Below, one piece after another: positions 1 to 8,116 of a stretch of 64,000 bases of DNA. The notes under the pieces were generated by a model. That model was not told the origin of the DNA and made no database searches. It was given only the letters and a program-made list of their open reading frames with translations. A program made the position numbers and the translations under genes. Numbering within the stretch: position 1 is the stretch's first letter; each line of letters begins with the position of its first letter. This DNA is from Sinomonas sp. ASV322 (GTDB lineage: Bacteria; Actinomycetota; Actinomycetes; Actinomycetales; Micrococcaceae), in the NCBI RefSeq assembly GCF_030908245.1, contig NZ_JAVFJJ010000010.1, positions 62,001 to 126,000 of the forward strand, given 5' to 3'.

Positions 1-471
1 ACCGGCTCGGGCTGCTCGGCGTACAACGCCGCCCTCCCCGCAGCCGCCAACTACAGCACTGGATGCGCCAAGCGGGCCATGAACGACGTCGCCGCCGTCT
101 CGGACCCGAACAACGGCGGCCTCGCCGTCTACTACCCGATTTCGGGCACCACCTCGACGTGGGGCCAGTTCGGCGGCACGAGCGAGGCCGCTCCGATCAT
201 CGCCTCGGTGTACGCCTTGGCTGGAAGCACTGGGGCCTCGGCCAACGGCGTCTCCGCGAACAGCATCCCCTACGCCCACCCCAGCGCATTCTTCGACGTC
301 ACCTCGGGCAGCAACGGCTCCTGCACGACGACGAAATGGTGCACCGCGGGCACTGGATGGGACGGTCCCACGGGGCTCGGCACCCCGAACGGCGCAGGCG
401 GGTTCGCCAACACGGGCCAGGGAGGATCCGGGAGCGGAAGTTCGATTCTCTCGCTGCTCTCGCTGCTCTGA
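1..471 (+). CDS. S53 family (sedolisin-type) serine peptidase, C-terminal part
   Basis: The reading frame is open from the first base of the window, so the gene is 5'-truncated and only about 156 C-terminal residues are present. The motif GGTSEAAPIIASV carries the catalytic serine of S53 sedolisins (G-T-S). The upstream stretch (TGCAKRAMNDVAAVSDPNNG) and the downstream DVTSG, TGWDGPTGLGTPNG segments match the C-terminal, Ca-binding end of this family. S53 enzymes are secreted acid-active endopeptidases made with an N-terminal pro-region, which lies outside the window. The last residues (GGSGSGSSILSLLSLL) form a short hydrophobic tail after a Ser/Gly linker. Family assignment is firm; substrate is unknown. 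Confidence 0.88.
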   Translation, partial: TGSGCSAYNAALPAAANYSTGCAKRAMNDVAAVSDPNNGGLAVYYPISGTTSTWGQFGGTSEAAPIIASVYALAGSTGASANGVSANSIPYAHPSAFFDVTSGSNGSCTTTKWCTAGTGWDGPTGLGTPNGAGGFANTGQGGSGSGSSILSLLSLL

Positions 472-648
472 CGTGTGCGAGGTGCTCACGCTCGGCGCCG
501 GGCTCGTCGTCTCGGGCCACGGCACGTACGTCGCGAGCAAGGCGGCGGCCGCAAGCGGGGCTCGGGACTAGGGGCGCCCTGGCAGGGCCTCCTTCACGGG
601 CGCGGCCATGCGTAGCGTGGACTGCAGACCCGATGAAAGGACGTCAGC

Positions 649-1620
649 ATGGAGTACACCCGCCTCGGCGATTCCGGGCTCAAGGTCAGCCGGATCGCGT
701 TGGGCTGCATGAGCTTCGGAGACACGTCGCGCGGCTTCAACGAGTGGGCGCTCGACGACGACGCGGCCGAGCCGATCTTCCGTCAGGCGATCGAGCTCGG
801 CATCACGTTCTGGGACACCGCGAACGTCTATGGCTTCGGCACGTCGGAGGAGATCGTCGGCCGGGCCATCCGGAAGTACACGCGCCGCGAGGACGTCGTC
901 CTGGCAACCAAGGTCTTCTTCCCGATGCACCGCGGCCCCGGGGGTTCGGGACTCTCCCGGAAGGCGATCATGGAGCAGATTGACGCGTCGCTGCGACGCA
1001 TCGGCACTGACTACGTTGACCTCTACCAGATCCACCGCTTCGATCCCGAGACGCCGATCGAGGAAACCATGGAAGCTCTGCACGACGTCGTCAAGGCCGG
1101 GAAGGTGCGCTACCTCGGCTCTTCGTCCATGTGGGCTTGGCAGTTCGCCACGATGCAGTTCACGGCAGAACTCAATGGCTGGACCCCGTTCGTCTCGATG
1201 CAGAATCAGTACAGCCTCGTGCAGCGCGAAGAGGAGCGCGAGATGTTCCCGCTCCTCGAGGACCAGGGCGTGAGCAGCGTCCCGTGGGCTCCCCTCGCCA
1301 AGGGGCGGCTCGCTCGCCCGTGGGATGAGCAGGGGACGACGCGTTCGACGACGGACCCGCTCCAGAGCCGCTATTCGGACGAAGGCAATCGTCCCATCGT
1401 CGACGCGGTCCAGCGGATCGCGGAGGAGCGGGCCGTGCCTATGGCGCAAGTGGCCCTGGCCTGGGTGCTGCGGAACCCGACCGTGGCCGCGCCGATCGTC
1501 GGCGCGACCAAGCCGCACCACCTCCCGGACGCCGCGGCCGCCGTCGGCCTCGACCTCACGGACGAGGAGGCGAGGCTGCTCGAGGAGCCTTACACCCTCC
1601 GCGAGCCGACCGGGTTCTGA
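649..1620 (+). CDS. aldo/keto reductase
   Basis: 323-residue single-domain TIM-barrel oxidoreductase of the AKR family, expected to reduce carbonyls with NADPH in the cytoplasm. Visible signatures are the N-terminal YTRLGDSGLKVSRIALG strand, DTANVYGFGTSEE holding the conserved Asp and catalytic Tyr, LATKVF with the conserved Lys, and DYVDLYQIHRFD with the active-site His region. Length is normal for the YhdN/Tas-like group. A GAAAGGA ribosome-binding site sits about 9 nt before the ATG. The following MFS gene begins 4 nt after the stop, so the two are probably co-transcribed. The physiological substrate cannot be read from the sequence. Confidence 0.93.
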   Translation: MEYTRLGDSGLKVSRIALGCMSFGDTSRGFNEWALDDDAAEPIFRQAIELGITFWDTANVYGFGTSEEIVGRAIRKYTRREDVVLATKVFFPMHRGPGGSGLSRKAIMEQIDASLRRIGTDYVDLYQIHRFDPETPIEETMEALHDVVKAGKVRYLGSSSMWAWQFATMQFTAELNGWTPFVSMQNQYSLVQREEEREMFPLLEDQGVSSVPWAPLAKGRLARPWDEQGTTRSTTDPLQSRYSDEGNRPIVDAVQRIAEERAVPMAQVALAWVLRNPTVAAPIVGATKPHHLPDAAAAVGLDLTDEEARLLEEPYTLREPTGF

Positions 1621-1624
1621 CCGC

Positions 1625-2848
1625 ATGCGCTTGCCCCGCCTCCTCGTCCCGTCCGCCGCCCTCCTCTGGGGTCTGCAGTTCGCGTTCCTCAATCCCGCCC
1701 TCGCCCTCCTCCTCGTGGCGCTGTTCCACGCGAGCGACGCCGAAGTCGGCCTCGCGCTCGCCCTCTACAACGCGAGCGGCTTCGTCGCGTCCCTCGTGAT
1801 GCCCGCGTACGCTGACCGCACGCACGACTACCTCCGGCCCATGCTCGTGTGCAGCACCCTCGCCCTCGTGGTCGCCGCGCTCCTGCTCGTCGCGTCGTCG
1901 CTGCCGCTCGCCGTCGTCCTCCTCGTTGCCCTCGGCGGGCCCGCGAGCGTCGGCTCGTCGCTCCTGTTCGCCCACCTCAGGGCGAACGAGACCCCGCTCG
2001 CGCAGATGATGAACACGCGGGCGATCGTCTCGTTCGCATGGGTCGCGGGCCCGCCGCTCGCGACGCTCCTCATCGGGTCCCTCGGCGAGCGGTCCATCCT
2101 GATCGCGATCGCGGCGATCGCGGTCCTCGCCTTCGCGACGACGGCGGCTCTCCGCAACCGTGCAAACGCTGCGGGAGCGTCCGCCCAGCCGCAGGCGGCC
2201 GACGACGACGCCGCACCCCTCCCGCGCGGTGCCGTCGCCGTCGTCGTCCTCGCCTTCATCGCGCTCCAGGCGACGAACAACGTCGTCGTCTCGATCATGG
2301 CGCTCTTCACGACGCAGCGGCTCGGGCTGGGGATCGAATGGGCCGGCATCGCGCTCGGAGTCGCGGCAGCGCTCGAAATTCCCGCGCTCTTCGCGATCGG
2401 GAAGCTCACGAAGCGATTCTCGAGCCTCCGCCTCCTCGCGTCGGGATGCGCCGTCGGCGTCGCATACTACGCGGCGATGGCGTTCGTCTCGGGGCCTGTG
2501 CTGCTTGTTGCGGTGCAGGTGCTCAATGCGTGGTTCTTCGCCGTAGTCGCGGGAGTCGGGCTCACGTATTTCCAGCAGATCATCCCGCGCCCAGGCCTTG
2601 CCTCGGGGCTCTTCACGAACACGCGACGGCTCGGGGCGATTGTCTCGGGCGGCGTCATCGGGTTCGGCTCGACGCTGTTCGGCGGCTACAGCGGGGTCTT
2701 CTGGGCCTGCGCGGCGCTCACGATAGTGGCGCTGGCCGCGGTCCTCGTTGTCCCGCGGATCTCGCGGATCTCGCGGCGCGTGGACCGGCACGCAGCGGAC
2801 GGCGCCGGTCCGTCGCGTACGCGTTTGGCCTCGACCGAAGGCGCGTAG
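1625..2848 (+). CDS. MFS efflux transporter, SetA/sugar-efflux-like
   Basis: 407-residue polytopic membrane protein with about 12 hydrophobic helices in two halves separated by a charged central loop (about residues 180-205). The N-terminus LLWGLQFAFLNPALALLLVALFHASDAEVGLALALYNASGF resembles bacterial sugar-efflux MFS proteins (SetA/SetB type), which export sugars or analogues by proton antiport. The ATG at 1625 follows the aldo/keto reductase stop almost directly and begins at the first membrane helix; an in-frame extension into the upstream gene would be soluble and unlike the family. The C-terminal tail is short and Arg-rich. Substrate assignment is tentative. Confidence 0.85.
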   Translation: MRLPRLLVPSAALLWGLQFAFLNPALALLLVALFHASDAEVGLALALYNASGFVASLVMPAYADRTHDYLRPMLVCSTLALVVAALLLVASSLPLAVVLLVALGGPASVGSSLLFAHLRANETPLAQMMNTRAIVSFAWVAGPPLATLLIGSLGERSILIAIAAIAVLAFATTAALRNRANAAGASAQPQAADDDAAPLPRGAVAVVVLAFIALQATNNVVVSIMALFTTQRLGLGIEWAGIALGVAAALEIPALFAIGKLTKRFSSLRLLASGCAVGVAYYAAMAFVSGPVLLVAVQVLNAWFFAVVAGVGLTYFQQIIPRPGLASGLFTNTRRLGAIVSGGVIGFGSTLFGGYSGVFWACAALTIVALAAVLVVPRISRISRRVDRHAADGAGPSRTRLASTEGA

Positions 2849-2903
2849 CCCCGGCCGCCCGCAAGCCGAGGCCCGGAAATCCGCGGATGTGGCGCCCTCG
2901 CGG

Positions 2904-2943
2904 GACCTGTTCCTTCCCGTACGCGTACTGGAAGGAACAGGTC
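2904..2943. repeat. perfect inverted repeat with GTACGCGTAC core
   Basis: The arms GACCTGTTCCTTCC (2904-2917) and GGAAGGAACAGGTC (2930-2943) are perfectly complementary over 14 bp. The 12-nt centre contains the palindrome GTACGCGTAC. It lies between two co-directional MFS genes, 55 bp downstream of the first stop. No T-run follows, so it is not a classical terminator. The same CCTTCC-GTACGCGTAC-GGAAGG layout recurs at 45505-45534 and partly at 45667-45678. Confidence 0.85.
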
Positions 2944-3016
2944 CGGAATGAAACCCGAACTAGGATAGTTACGGAAAGCAACGATCTGTTCATCCCGCGA
3001 CTTCCTGGAGCCTTTC

Positions 3017-4675
3017 GTGTCTCACAGCGCAGCACCCTCCGCGCCCTCGGGCGCACTGTCCAGACGCCAGATCACCGGCGTCATGACGGGGCTCATGCTC
3101 GGCATGTTCCTCGCCTCGCTCGACCAGACGATCGTCTCGACGGCGATCTACACCGTTGCAAACGACCTCGACGGGCTGAGCCTCCAGGCCTGGGCCACGA
3201 CGGCCTACCTCATCACCTCGACCGTGAGCACGCCGCTCTACGGCAAGCTCTCCGACATCTTCGGCCGCCGCCCCCTCTACATCGCCGCGATCGCGATCTT
3301 CCTCGGAGGTTCGGTCTTCGCCGGCTCCGTGCATTCGATGGGCGAGCTCGCCGTGGCCCGCGGCATCCAGGGCCTCGGCGCGGGCGGCCTCATGGCCCTC
3401 GCGCTCGCGATCATCGGCGACATCGTGCCGCTCTCCGAGCGCTCGAAGTACCAGGGCTACTTCATGTCCGTGTTCGGCGTCTCGTCCGTGCTCGGCCCCG
3501 TCATCGGCGGGGCGTTTGCGGGCGCCGACCAGATCCTGTGGATCACCGGCTGGCGCTGGGTCTTCTATGTCAACGTCCCCGTCGGCATCGCGGCGCTCGC
3601 CACCGTGTTCCTGTTCCTGCACCTGCCGGTCCGCCACACCCGGCAGCGGATCGACTACCTCGGGGCCGCTGCGATCACGATCGGCCTCGTGCCGCTGCTC
3701 CTCGTCGCCGAGCAGGGCCGCGGCTGGGGCTGGGGCTCGGCCAGCTCGATCGCGTGCTACGCGATCGGGGCAGCGGGCCTCGCGCTCTTCGTGTGGTTCG
3801 AGAAGCGCGCGGGCGACTACGCCCTCATCCCCCTGCGGCTCTTCAAGAGCGCACAGTTCAGCCTCTCGGCGGTGCTCAACTTCATCATCGGTGTGGGGAT
3901 GTTCGGTGCCATCGCGATGCTTCCGATGTACCTCCAGCTGGTGAAGGGCCTCACGCCGACCGAGGCGGGTCTCCTCATGATCACGTTCACCGTCGGGATC
4001 ATGTCCGCGTCCATCATCGCGGGCCGCACGATCTCGAAGACCGGCACGTTCAAGATCTTCCCCATGATCGGCACGCTCCTGCTCACGGGTGCCTCGGTGA
4101 CCATGGGGCTCGTCCTCACGGTGGACTCGCCCCTGTGGGTCCCGGGCGTCGTCGCGGTGTTCTTCGGGATGGGCCTGGGCTGCTGCATGCAGCCGCTCGT
4201 CCTCGCGATGCAGACGTCGGTCCCGCCCCAGGACATGGGCGTGGGGACGTCCACGGCAGCCTTCTTCAGATCGATGGGGGGCGCCGTCGGAACCGCCGTG
4301 TTCATCTCGATGCTGTTCAGCCTCGCAGCGGACAAGATCACCTCGGCCATGAAGGACGCCGTAACCCAAGCGGACTTCGTCCGCACGATGCGTGATCCCG
4401 CCGTGCTGGCCGATCCCACGAACAAGCCGCTCTTCGATCTCTTCAAGGGCAGCGCGGGCGGCCTCGGCTCGGACAACCTCAACGACACGAGCTGGCTCAA
4501 GAACGCGAACGCCGTGCTCACGCATCCCATCAGGGACGGTTTCTCGCAGGCGGTCGACGGCGTGATGCTCACCGCGGCGGCCCTCGTCTTCGTCGCGTTC
4601 CTCATCACACTCGCCCTCCCGAACGCGAAGCTGCGCGATCCGAAGGCTGCCCTCGAGGAGCCGGCCGCGGCGTAG
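3017..4675 (+). CDS. DHA2-family MFS multidrug transporter (EmrB/QacA type)
   Basis: 552-residue, 14-helix type drug:proton antiporter. It shows the family signature LDQTIVSTAIYTVANDL in helix 1, the motif-A-like loop GKLSDIFGRRPLY after helix 2, and RGIQGLGAGG in the motif-B region. A roughly 75-residue non-helical insert (about 440-515, PAVLADPTNKPLFDLFKGSAGGLGSDNLND) precedes the last helix, as is common in actinobacterial members. The start is GTG with TGGAG 6 nt upstream. A TAGGAT hexamer at 2961-2966 could be its -10 element. It probably exports toxic or antibiotic compounds; no regulator is adjacent. Confidence 0.93.
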   Translation: MSHSAAPSAPSGALSRRQITGVMTGLMLGMFLASLDQTIVSTAIYTVANDLDGLSLQAWATTAYLITSTVSTPLYGKLSDIFGRRPLYIAAIAIFLGGSVFAGSVHSMGELAVARGIQGLGAGGLMALALAIIGDIVPLSERSKYQGYFMSVFGVSSVLGPVIGGAFAGADQILWITGWRWVFYVNVPVGIAALATVFLFLHLPVRHTRQRIDYLGAAAITIGLVPLLLVAEQGRGWGWGSASSIACYAIGAAGLALFVWFEKRAGDYALIPLRLFKSAQFSLSAVLNFIIGVGMFGAIAMLPMYLQLVKGLTPTEAGLLMITFTVGIMSASIIAGRTISKTGTFKIFPMIGTLLLTGASVTMGLVLTVDSPLWVPGVVAVFFGMGLGCCMQPLVLAMQTSVPPQDMGVGTSTAAFFRSMGGAVGTAVFISMLFSLAADKITSAMKDAVTQADFVRTMRDPAVLADPTNKPLFDLFKGSAGGLGSDNLNDTSWLKNANAVLTHPIRDGFSQAVDGVMLTAAALVFVAFLITLALPNAKLRDPKAALEEPAAA

Positions 4676-4700
4676 GCGCGGCCGCAAGCACGGCAGCAGC

Positions 4701-4787
4701 ACTGCGCTCCAGCCCGTTTCTCAGGCCGCCCAAGCCGTGTTGAGCCGCGACGCGTCGCGGCTCGAGTGATTGGGAAAGCACAACCGG
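4701..4787 (-). repeat. 87-bp dispersed intergenic element, copy A
   Basis: Read on the minus strand it begins CCGGTTGTGCTTTCCCAATC and ends CTGGAGCGCAGT. Both end sequences and the exact 87-bp length match the copies at 15805-15891, 16580-16666 and 18160-18246. Inside is a perfect 22-bp palindrome at 4742-4763 centred on ACGCGT. The copy starts 25 bp after the DHA2 transporter stop. Function unknown. Confidence 0.8.
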
Positions 4788-4847
4788 GCTGGAGCGCGGC
4801 CCACAGGCGACCGGCCCGCGCGCAGGGGGATTCTGGAGAGAAAGCAA

Positions 4848-4894
4848 CGGCGCGGGGCGCCTACCGTAAGGGAAGGCGCCCCGCGCCGCGTTTT
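4848..4894. terminator. strong hairpin terminator, probably bidirectional
   Basis: 15-bp perfect GC-rich stem (4848-4862 with 4874-4888), 11-nt loop, then CGCGTTTT on the plus strand. It can end the MFS transcript from the left. On the minus strand a pyrimidine-rich stretch (TTGCTTTCTCTCC) follows, so it may also end the small gene 4964-5179. Confidence 0.88.
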
Positions 4895-4963
4895 GTGGCG
4901 CTGCGCGCCCGGCTTGACGCCGGGGCGCCTGATGCGGCCGCTGGGGGCCGGTCGCTTCAGCCT

Positions 4964-5179
4964 CTACGCGCGTTGATGGGTGAGTCCGTAGGGGACACTC
5001 TCATCGTGCGCGACAACGTATTCGCCGGCAGCCTCGCGCGTGACGAGGATGCCGCAGCAGGGGTTGGCCGCCGCAGTCCGCTGCAGCCTTTCAATTGCCG
5101 AGCCGAGGATGTCGTCGAGCTCGCGGGCATGGTCGACGACGACACGCAGGCTACGGTGATGGTGCACATCGGGGGACAT
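4964..5179 (-). CDS. small conserved-looking hypothetical protein
   Basis: 71 residues reading MSPDVHHHRSLRVVVDHARE and ending in a segment containing NPCCGILVTREAAGEYVV and SVPYGLTHQRA. From memory, the CGILVTR...Y.V...VPYG pattern recurs in short uncharacterised proteins of Arthrobacter relatives, but no function is known to me. The ATG at 5179 is preferred because AAGGAG lies 7 nt upstream; the GTG two codons earlier would leave only 1 nt. The gene stands alone, ends before the hairpin at 4848-4894, and is divergent from the amino-acid permease. Confidence 0.7.
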   Translation of the reverse strand: MSPDVHHHRSLRVVVDHARELDDILGSAIERLQRTAAANPCCGILVTREAAGEYVVAHDESVPYGLTHQRA

Positions 5180-5370
5180 GCGCACGCTCCTTCCGTGGTC
5201 AAGTCAAATGTCGGAACGTTTAGTTTAAGGCACAACCCCGGTCCGACAGCAAATGGGCCAACCAACGATGGCAGCTTGTTCGGCAGAACCGGTCTGAAGG
5301 TAGCGGTAGGCTAGGCAGTGCCCTGTTACGGGCATCACATTTTCCCCACCACCACAAAGGCCTTAGCACT

Positions 5371-6852
5371 ATGACTAAGCTCATACCACCGGGAGCTGCC
5401 TCAGAGGGTCCGACGACGCACCCCACCGGGCAGCACAGCGAACCGCACCTCAGCCGCGGCCTCTCCAACCGCCACATCCAGCTCCTCGCCATCGGCGGGG
5501 CCATCGGCACGGGCCTGTTCATGGGGTCCGGAAAGACGATCTCCGTGGCCGGACCGTCCGTGATCTTCGTGTACATGATCATCGGCTTCATGCTCTTCTT
5601 CGTCATGCGGGCCATGGGCGAGCTGCTGCTGAGCAACCTCAACTACAAGACGTTCAGCGACTTCGCGGGCGACCTCCTGGGCCCGTGGGCCGCGTTCTTC
5701 ACGGGCTGGACGTACTGGTTCTGCTGGGTCGTGACGGGCGTGGCCGATGTCGTCGCGATTGCCGGGTACGCGGACACCCTCTGGCCCGGCGTCCCGCTGT
5801 GGATTCCGGGCGTCGCGACGATCCTCGTCCTCCTCGCGCTCAACCTCCCCACGGTCAAGGCGTTCGGCGAGGTCGAATTCTGGTTCGCGCTCATCAAGAT
5901 CGTGGCCATCACCGCGCTCATCGTCACGGGCCTCGTGATGATCTTCTCCGGCTTCCACTCCCCCGCCGGCTCCGCGAGCTTCGGGAACCTGTGGCAGCAC
6001 GGCGGCCTGTTCCCGAAGGAGTTCATGGGATTCGTGGCCGGCTTCCAGATCGCCGTGTTCGCGTTCGTGGGCATCGAGCTCGTCGGCACCGCTGCCGCCG
6101 AAACGAAGTCCCCCGAGAAGAACCTGCCCAAAGCCATCAACGCGATCCCCGTGCGCGTGGGACTGTTCTACGTCGGCGCGCTCGTCATCCTCATGTCCGT
6201 CACGCCGTGGACCGAGTTCAAGGCCGGACACTCGCCGTTCATCGGCATGTTCTCCCTCGCGGGGCTTGGCGCCGCCGCAACGCTTGTGAACCTCGTGGTG
6301 CTGACGTCGGCCATGTCGAGCGCCAACTCGGGCATCTACTCGACGTCCCGGATGGTGTTCGGCCTCGCGCAGGAGGGGGACGCGCCGTCGTTCTTCGGCC
6401 GGCTGTCGTCGCGGAAGGTGCCGCAGAACGCGCTGTTCCTTTCGTGCGTGCTGCTTCTCGCCGGCGTCGTGCTGCTCTACGCCGGCAAGGACATCGGCAC
6501 AGCGTTCGACATGGTGACGACCGTCTCCGCGGTGTGCTTCATGTTCGTGTGGTCGATCATCCTCGCGAGCTACCTCGTCTACCGGAAGCGCCGGCCGGAG
6601 CTGCACGCGGCCTCGACGTACAAGATGCCGGGCGGGCCGGCCATGGTGTGGGTCACGTACGCGTTCTTCGCGTTCCTCGTCTGGGCGCTCACGACCCAGC
6701 CCGATACGCTCACCGCGCTCCTCGTCACTCCGCTCTGGTTCGCGATCCTGACGGTCGCGTGGCTCGTGCTGCGCCGCTCGCCGGTGCACCAAGCACGGAT
6801 CGCGGCGCACGGCGAGGCACTGCGGGAGCGCGAAGCGACGCCGGCCGTCTAA
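5371..6852 (+). CDS. amino-acid permease, CycA-like (D-Ser/D-Ala/Gly) APC family
   Basis: 493-residue APC-superfamily symporter with about 12 membrane helices. RGLSNRHIQLLAIGGAIGTGLF is the typical N-terminal APC motif. AFVGIELVGTAAAETKSPEKNLPKAIN in the helix 6/7 region and SAMSSANSGIYSTSRM in helix 8 match the AAT/CycA group that imports D-serine, D-alanine, glycine or related amino acids. The nearby alanine dehydrogenase supports, but does not prove, an alanine or glycine role. The start ATG has only a weak AAAGG upstream. The gene ends at the hairpin 6869-6910. Exact substrate is inferred. Confidence 0.9.
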   Translation: MTKLIPPGAASEGPTTHPTGQHSEPHLSRGLSNRHIQLLAIGGAIGTGLFMGSGKTISVAGPSVIFVYMIIGFMLFFVMRAMGELLLSNLNYKTFSDFAGDLLGPWAAFFTGWTYWFCWVVTGVADVVAIAGYADTLWPGVPLWIPGVATILVLLALNLPTVKAFGEVEFWFALIKIVAITALIVTGLVMIFSGFHSPAGSASFGNLWQHGGLFPKEFMGFVAGFQIAVFAFVGIELVGTAAAETKSPEKNLPKAINAIPVRVGLFYVGALVILMSVTPWTEFKAGHSPFIGMFSLAGLGAAATLVNLVVLTSAMSSANSGIYSTSRMVFGLAQEGDAPSFFGRLSSRKVPQNALFLSCVLLLAGVVLLYAGKDIGTAFDMVTTVSAVCFMFVWSIILASYLVYRKRRPELHAASTYKMPGGPAMVWVTYAFFAFLVWALTTQPDTLTALLVTPLWFAILTVAWLVLRRSPVHQARIAAHGEALREREATPAV

Positions 6853-6868
6853 GGCGGCCCCCCGTTTC

Positions 6869-6910
6869 GCCGTCACATCCGCAGGGTGCCCACCCACCGG
6901 ATGTGACGGC
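6869..6910. terminator. hairpin between convergent genes; GTCACATCC-type palindrome
   Basis: 13-bp perfect stem GCCGTCACATCCG (6869-6881) with CGGATGTGACGGC (6898-6910), 16-nt loop. It separates the convergent permease and the DUF4190-like gene and lacks a clear T-run. The arms match the TCACGTCC/GGACGTGA family seen at 10685, 11658, 13600 and 18521. Confidence 0.75.
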
Positions 6911-6925
6911 GCAACCAGGCTGCGG

Positions 6926-7348
6926 TCAATGCGAGTAGCCCATCCCGGCGCCGATGAGTGCACCAAAGACCCCGAACACGACCAGGATGAGCAGGACCCA
7001 GCCCACAAGCATGATCCCGTTGAGGATCAGGCCAGCCACCGCCATTCCCCGCCCCGCAGGCTCACGGCGGAGCCCCACGATTCCGAGAACGAACCCGATC
7101 GTCGGTGCGAGGAAGGTCCAGCCGAAGAAGATACTCACGATCCCAAGGACCATCGAGGCGATGGAAGCACCCTTGGGCTGGGGAACGAGCACCACGTAGC
7201 CCGGAGCGGGCTGGGCGTACGACGGCGACTGGGCGCCTTGGTGCTGTTGGCCGTAGGGGCTCTGGGGCGCCTGGCCGTAAGGGCTCTGGGGCTGTTGGCC
7301 GTAGGGAGCCTGGCCATACGGGTTCGGCTGCTGGGGCGTGTGGCTCAC
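6926..7348 (-). CDS. DUF4190-like small membrane protein with Q/P/Y-rich N-terminus
   Basis: 140 residues. The first half is low-complexity and rich in Gln, Pro, Tyr and Gly (repeats of SPYGQAPQ type). The second half holds two or three hydrophobic helices with GIVSIFFGW...LAPTIGFVLGIVGLRREPAGRGMAVAGLILNGI, the pattern of DUF4190 proteins. The disordered segment presumably faces the cytoplasm and may mediate interactions; function is unknown. The GTG at 7348 is chosen because AGGGAAG sits about 8 nt upstream and the sequence before it is Arg-rich and unlike the family. Confidence 0.82.
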   Translation of the reverse strand: MSHTPQQPNPYGQAPYGQQPQSPYGQAPQSPYGQQHQGAQSPSYAQPAPGYVVLVPQPKGASIASMVLGIVSIFFGWTFLAPTIGFVLGIVGLRREPAGRGMAVAGLILNGIMLVGWVLLILVVFGVFGALIGAGMGYSH

Positions 7349-7617
7349 GGTTCTGCTTCCCTCTCGATGGTGCAAACGAAGGATGCGACCGGTGCTCTCG
7401 CCTGTTCGTATCCCCCGACACCGCATCTTAGTCGCGGCCGATCCTCGCGTCTCCCGGGCGCCCGGCCGACGGTCCGCCTCGCCGCGGGAGTCTCACCAGC
7501 GTCTGGCGGCCGGGCGCGGCGTGTCACCCGAAAGCGGCGGCGCGCCGCGCCGTCGTGCGCTCGAAAACTGGTGAGACCGCGACGCGAGGAACCGGACCCG
7601 TGGCCCCCGCAATTGGC

Positions 7618-7623
7618 TACCCT
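7618..7623 (+). promoter_or_regulatory. -10-like element TACCCT, leaderless start
   Basis: TACCCT ends 7 nt before the ATG at 7631, and no purine-rich ribosome-binding site lies between them. This spacing fits a transcript starting at or beside the A of the start codon. Confidence 0.6.
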
Positions 7624-7630
7624 GAACCGC

Positions 7631-8035
7631 ATGACCCGCTTCGCCCCGCGCACCGCGCCCGCCCTCAGCCCCGAAGACGCCGACGACGTGCGCCGGGCCC
7701 TCGCCGCGGGGGATGTCACGGTCTTCGCCGACGGAACGGCCTATCGGCTCCCCGACCCGGCCCGCGACGCCGTCCTGGACCTCCTCGCACGGCTCTCGCG
7801 CGGCGAGTCCGTGACGGTGAGCAGCGCCGAGGACATCCTGACGGTCGCACAGGCAGCCGAACTCGCGGGGATCAGCCATTCGTACGTGCGGAAGCTGACG
7901 GACGTGGGCACCTGGCCCGTCGAGTACCGCGGGACGCACCGCCGGATCCGGCGCGAGGACGTGCTCGCGTGGGTCGCCACACAGAAAACGGCGCAGCAAA
8001 AGCGCGGGGAAGGGTCCGACCCCGCAACGGCCTGA
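7631..8035 (+). CDS. helix-turn-helix (excisionase-type) DNA-binding protein
   Basis: 134 residues. The C-terminal half contains ILTVAQAAELAGISHSYVRKLTDVGTWPVEYRGTHRRIRREDVLAWV, the winged helix-turn-helix of the excisionase/MerR-like family (HTH_17). The N-terminal 60 residues are acidic and helical. Such proteins act as antitoxins of type II modules or as small regulators. Here no toxin gene follows: the next gene is convergent. It is therefore an orphan antitoxin or a stand-alone regulator. Confidence 0.8.
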   Translation: MTRFAPRTAPALSPEDADDVRRALAAGDVTVFADGTAYRLPDPARDAVLDLLARLSRGESVTVSSAEDILTVAQAAELAGISHSYVRKLTDVGTWPVEYRGTHRRIRREDVLAWVATQKTAQQKRGEGSDPATA

Positions 8036-8050
8036 ATGGCCACGCATCGG

Positions 8051-8100
8051 GCGAGATCAGGCCACGCTTCCGGAACGGTGGACGCGTGGCCGAATCTCGC
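8051..8100. terminator. bidirectional terminator-like hairpin
   Basis: A 17-bp stem with two mismatched positions: GCGAGAT-CA-GGCCACGC (8051-8067) pairs with GCGTGGCC-GA-ATCTCGC (8084-8100), 16-nt loop. It lies exactly between the convergent HTH gene and PucR regulator. No T-run is visible. Confidence 0.7.
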
Positions 8101-8116
8101 GTAACGCGTGCCCACG

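Noticed and set aside
2990-4702. 570-codon minus-strand frame opposite the DHA2 transporter
   Set aside because: Product is Arg/Glu/His-rich without domains; the plus-strand frame has clear MFS motifs. Typical high-GC antisense shadow.
7631-8035. Antitoxin of a type II toxin-antitoxin pair
   Set aside because: The HTH protein fits, but no toxin gene is adjacent on either side; the next gene is convergent.
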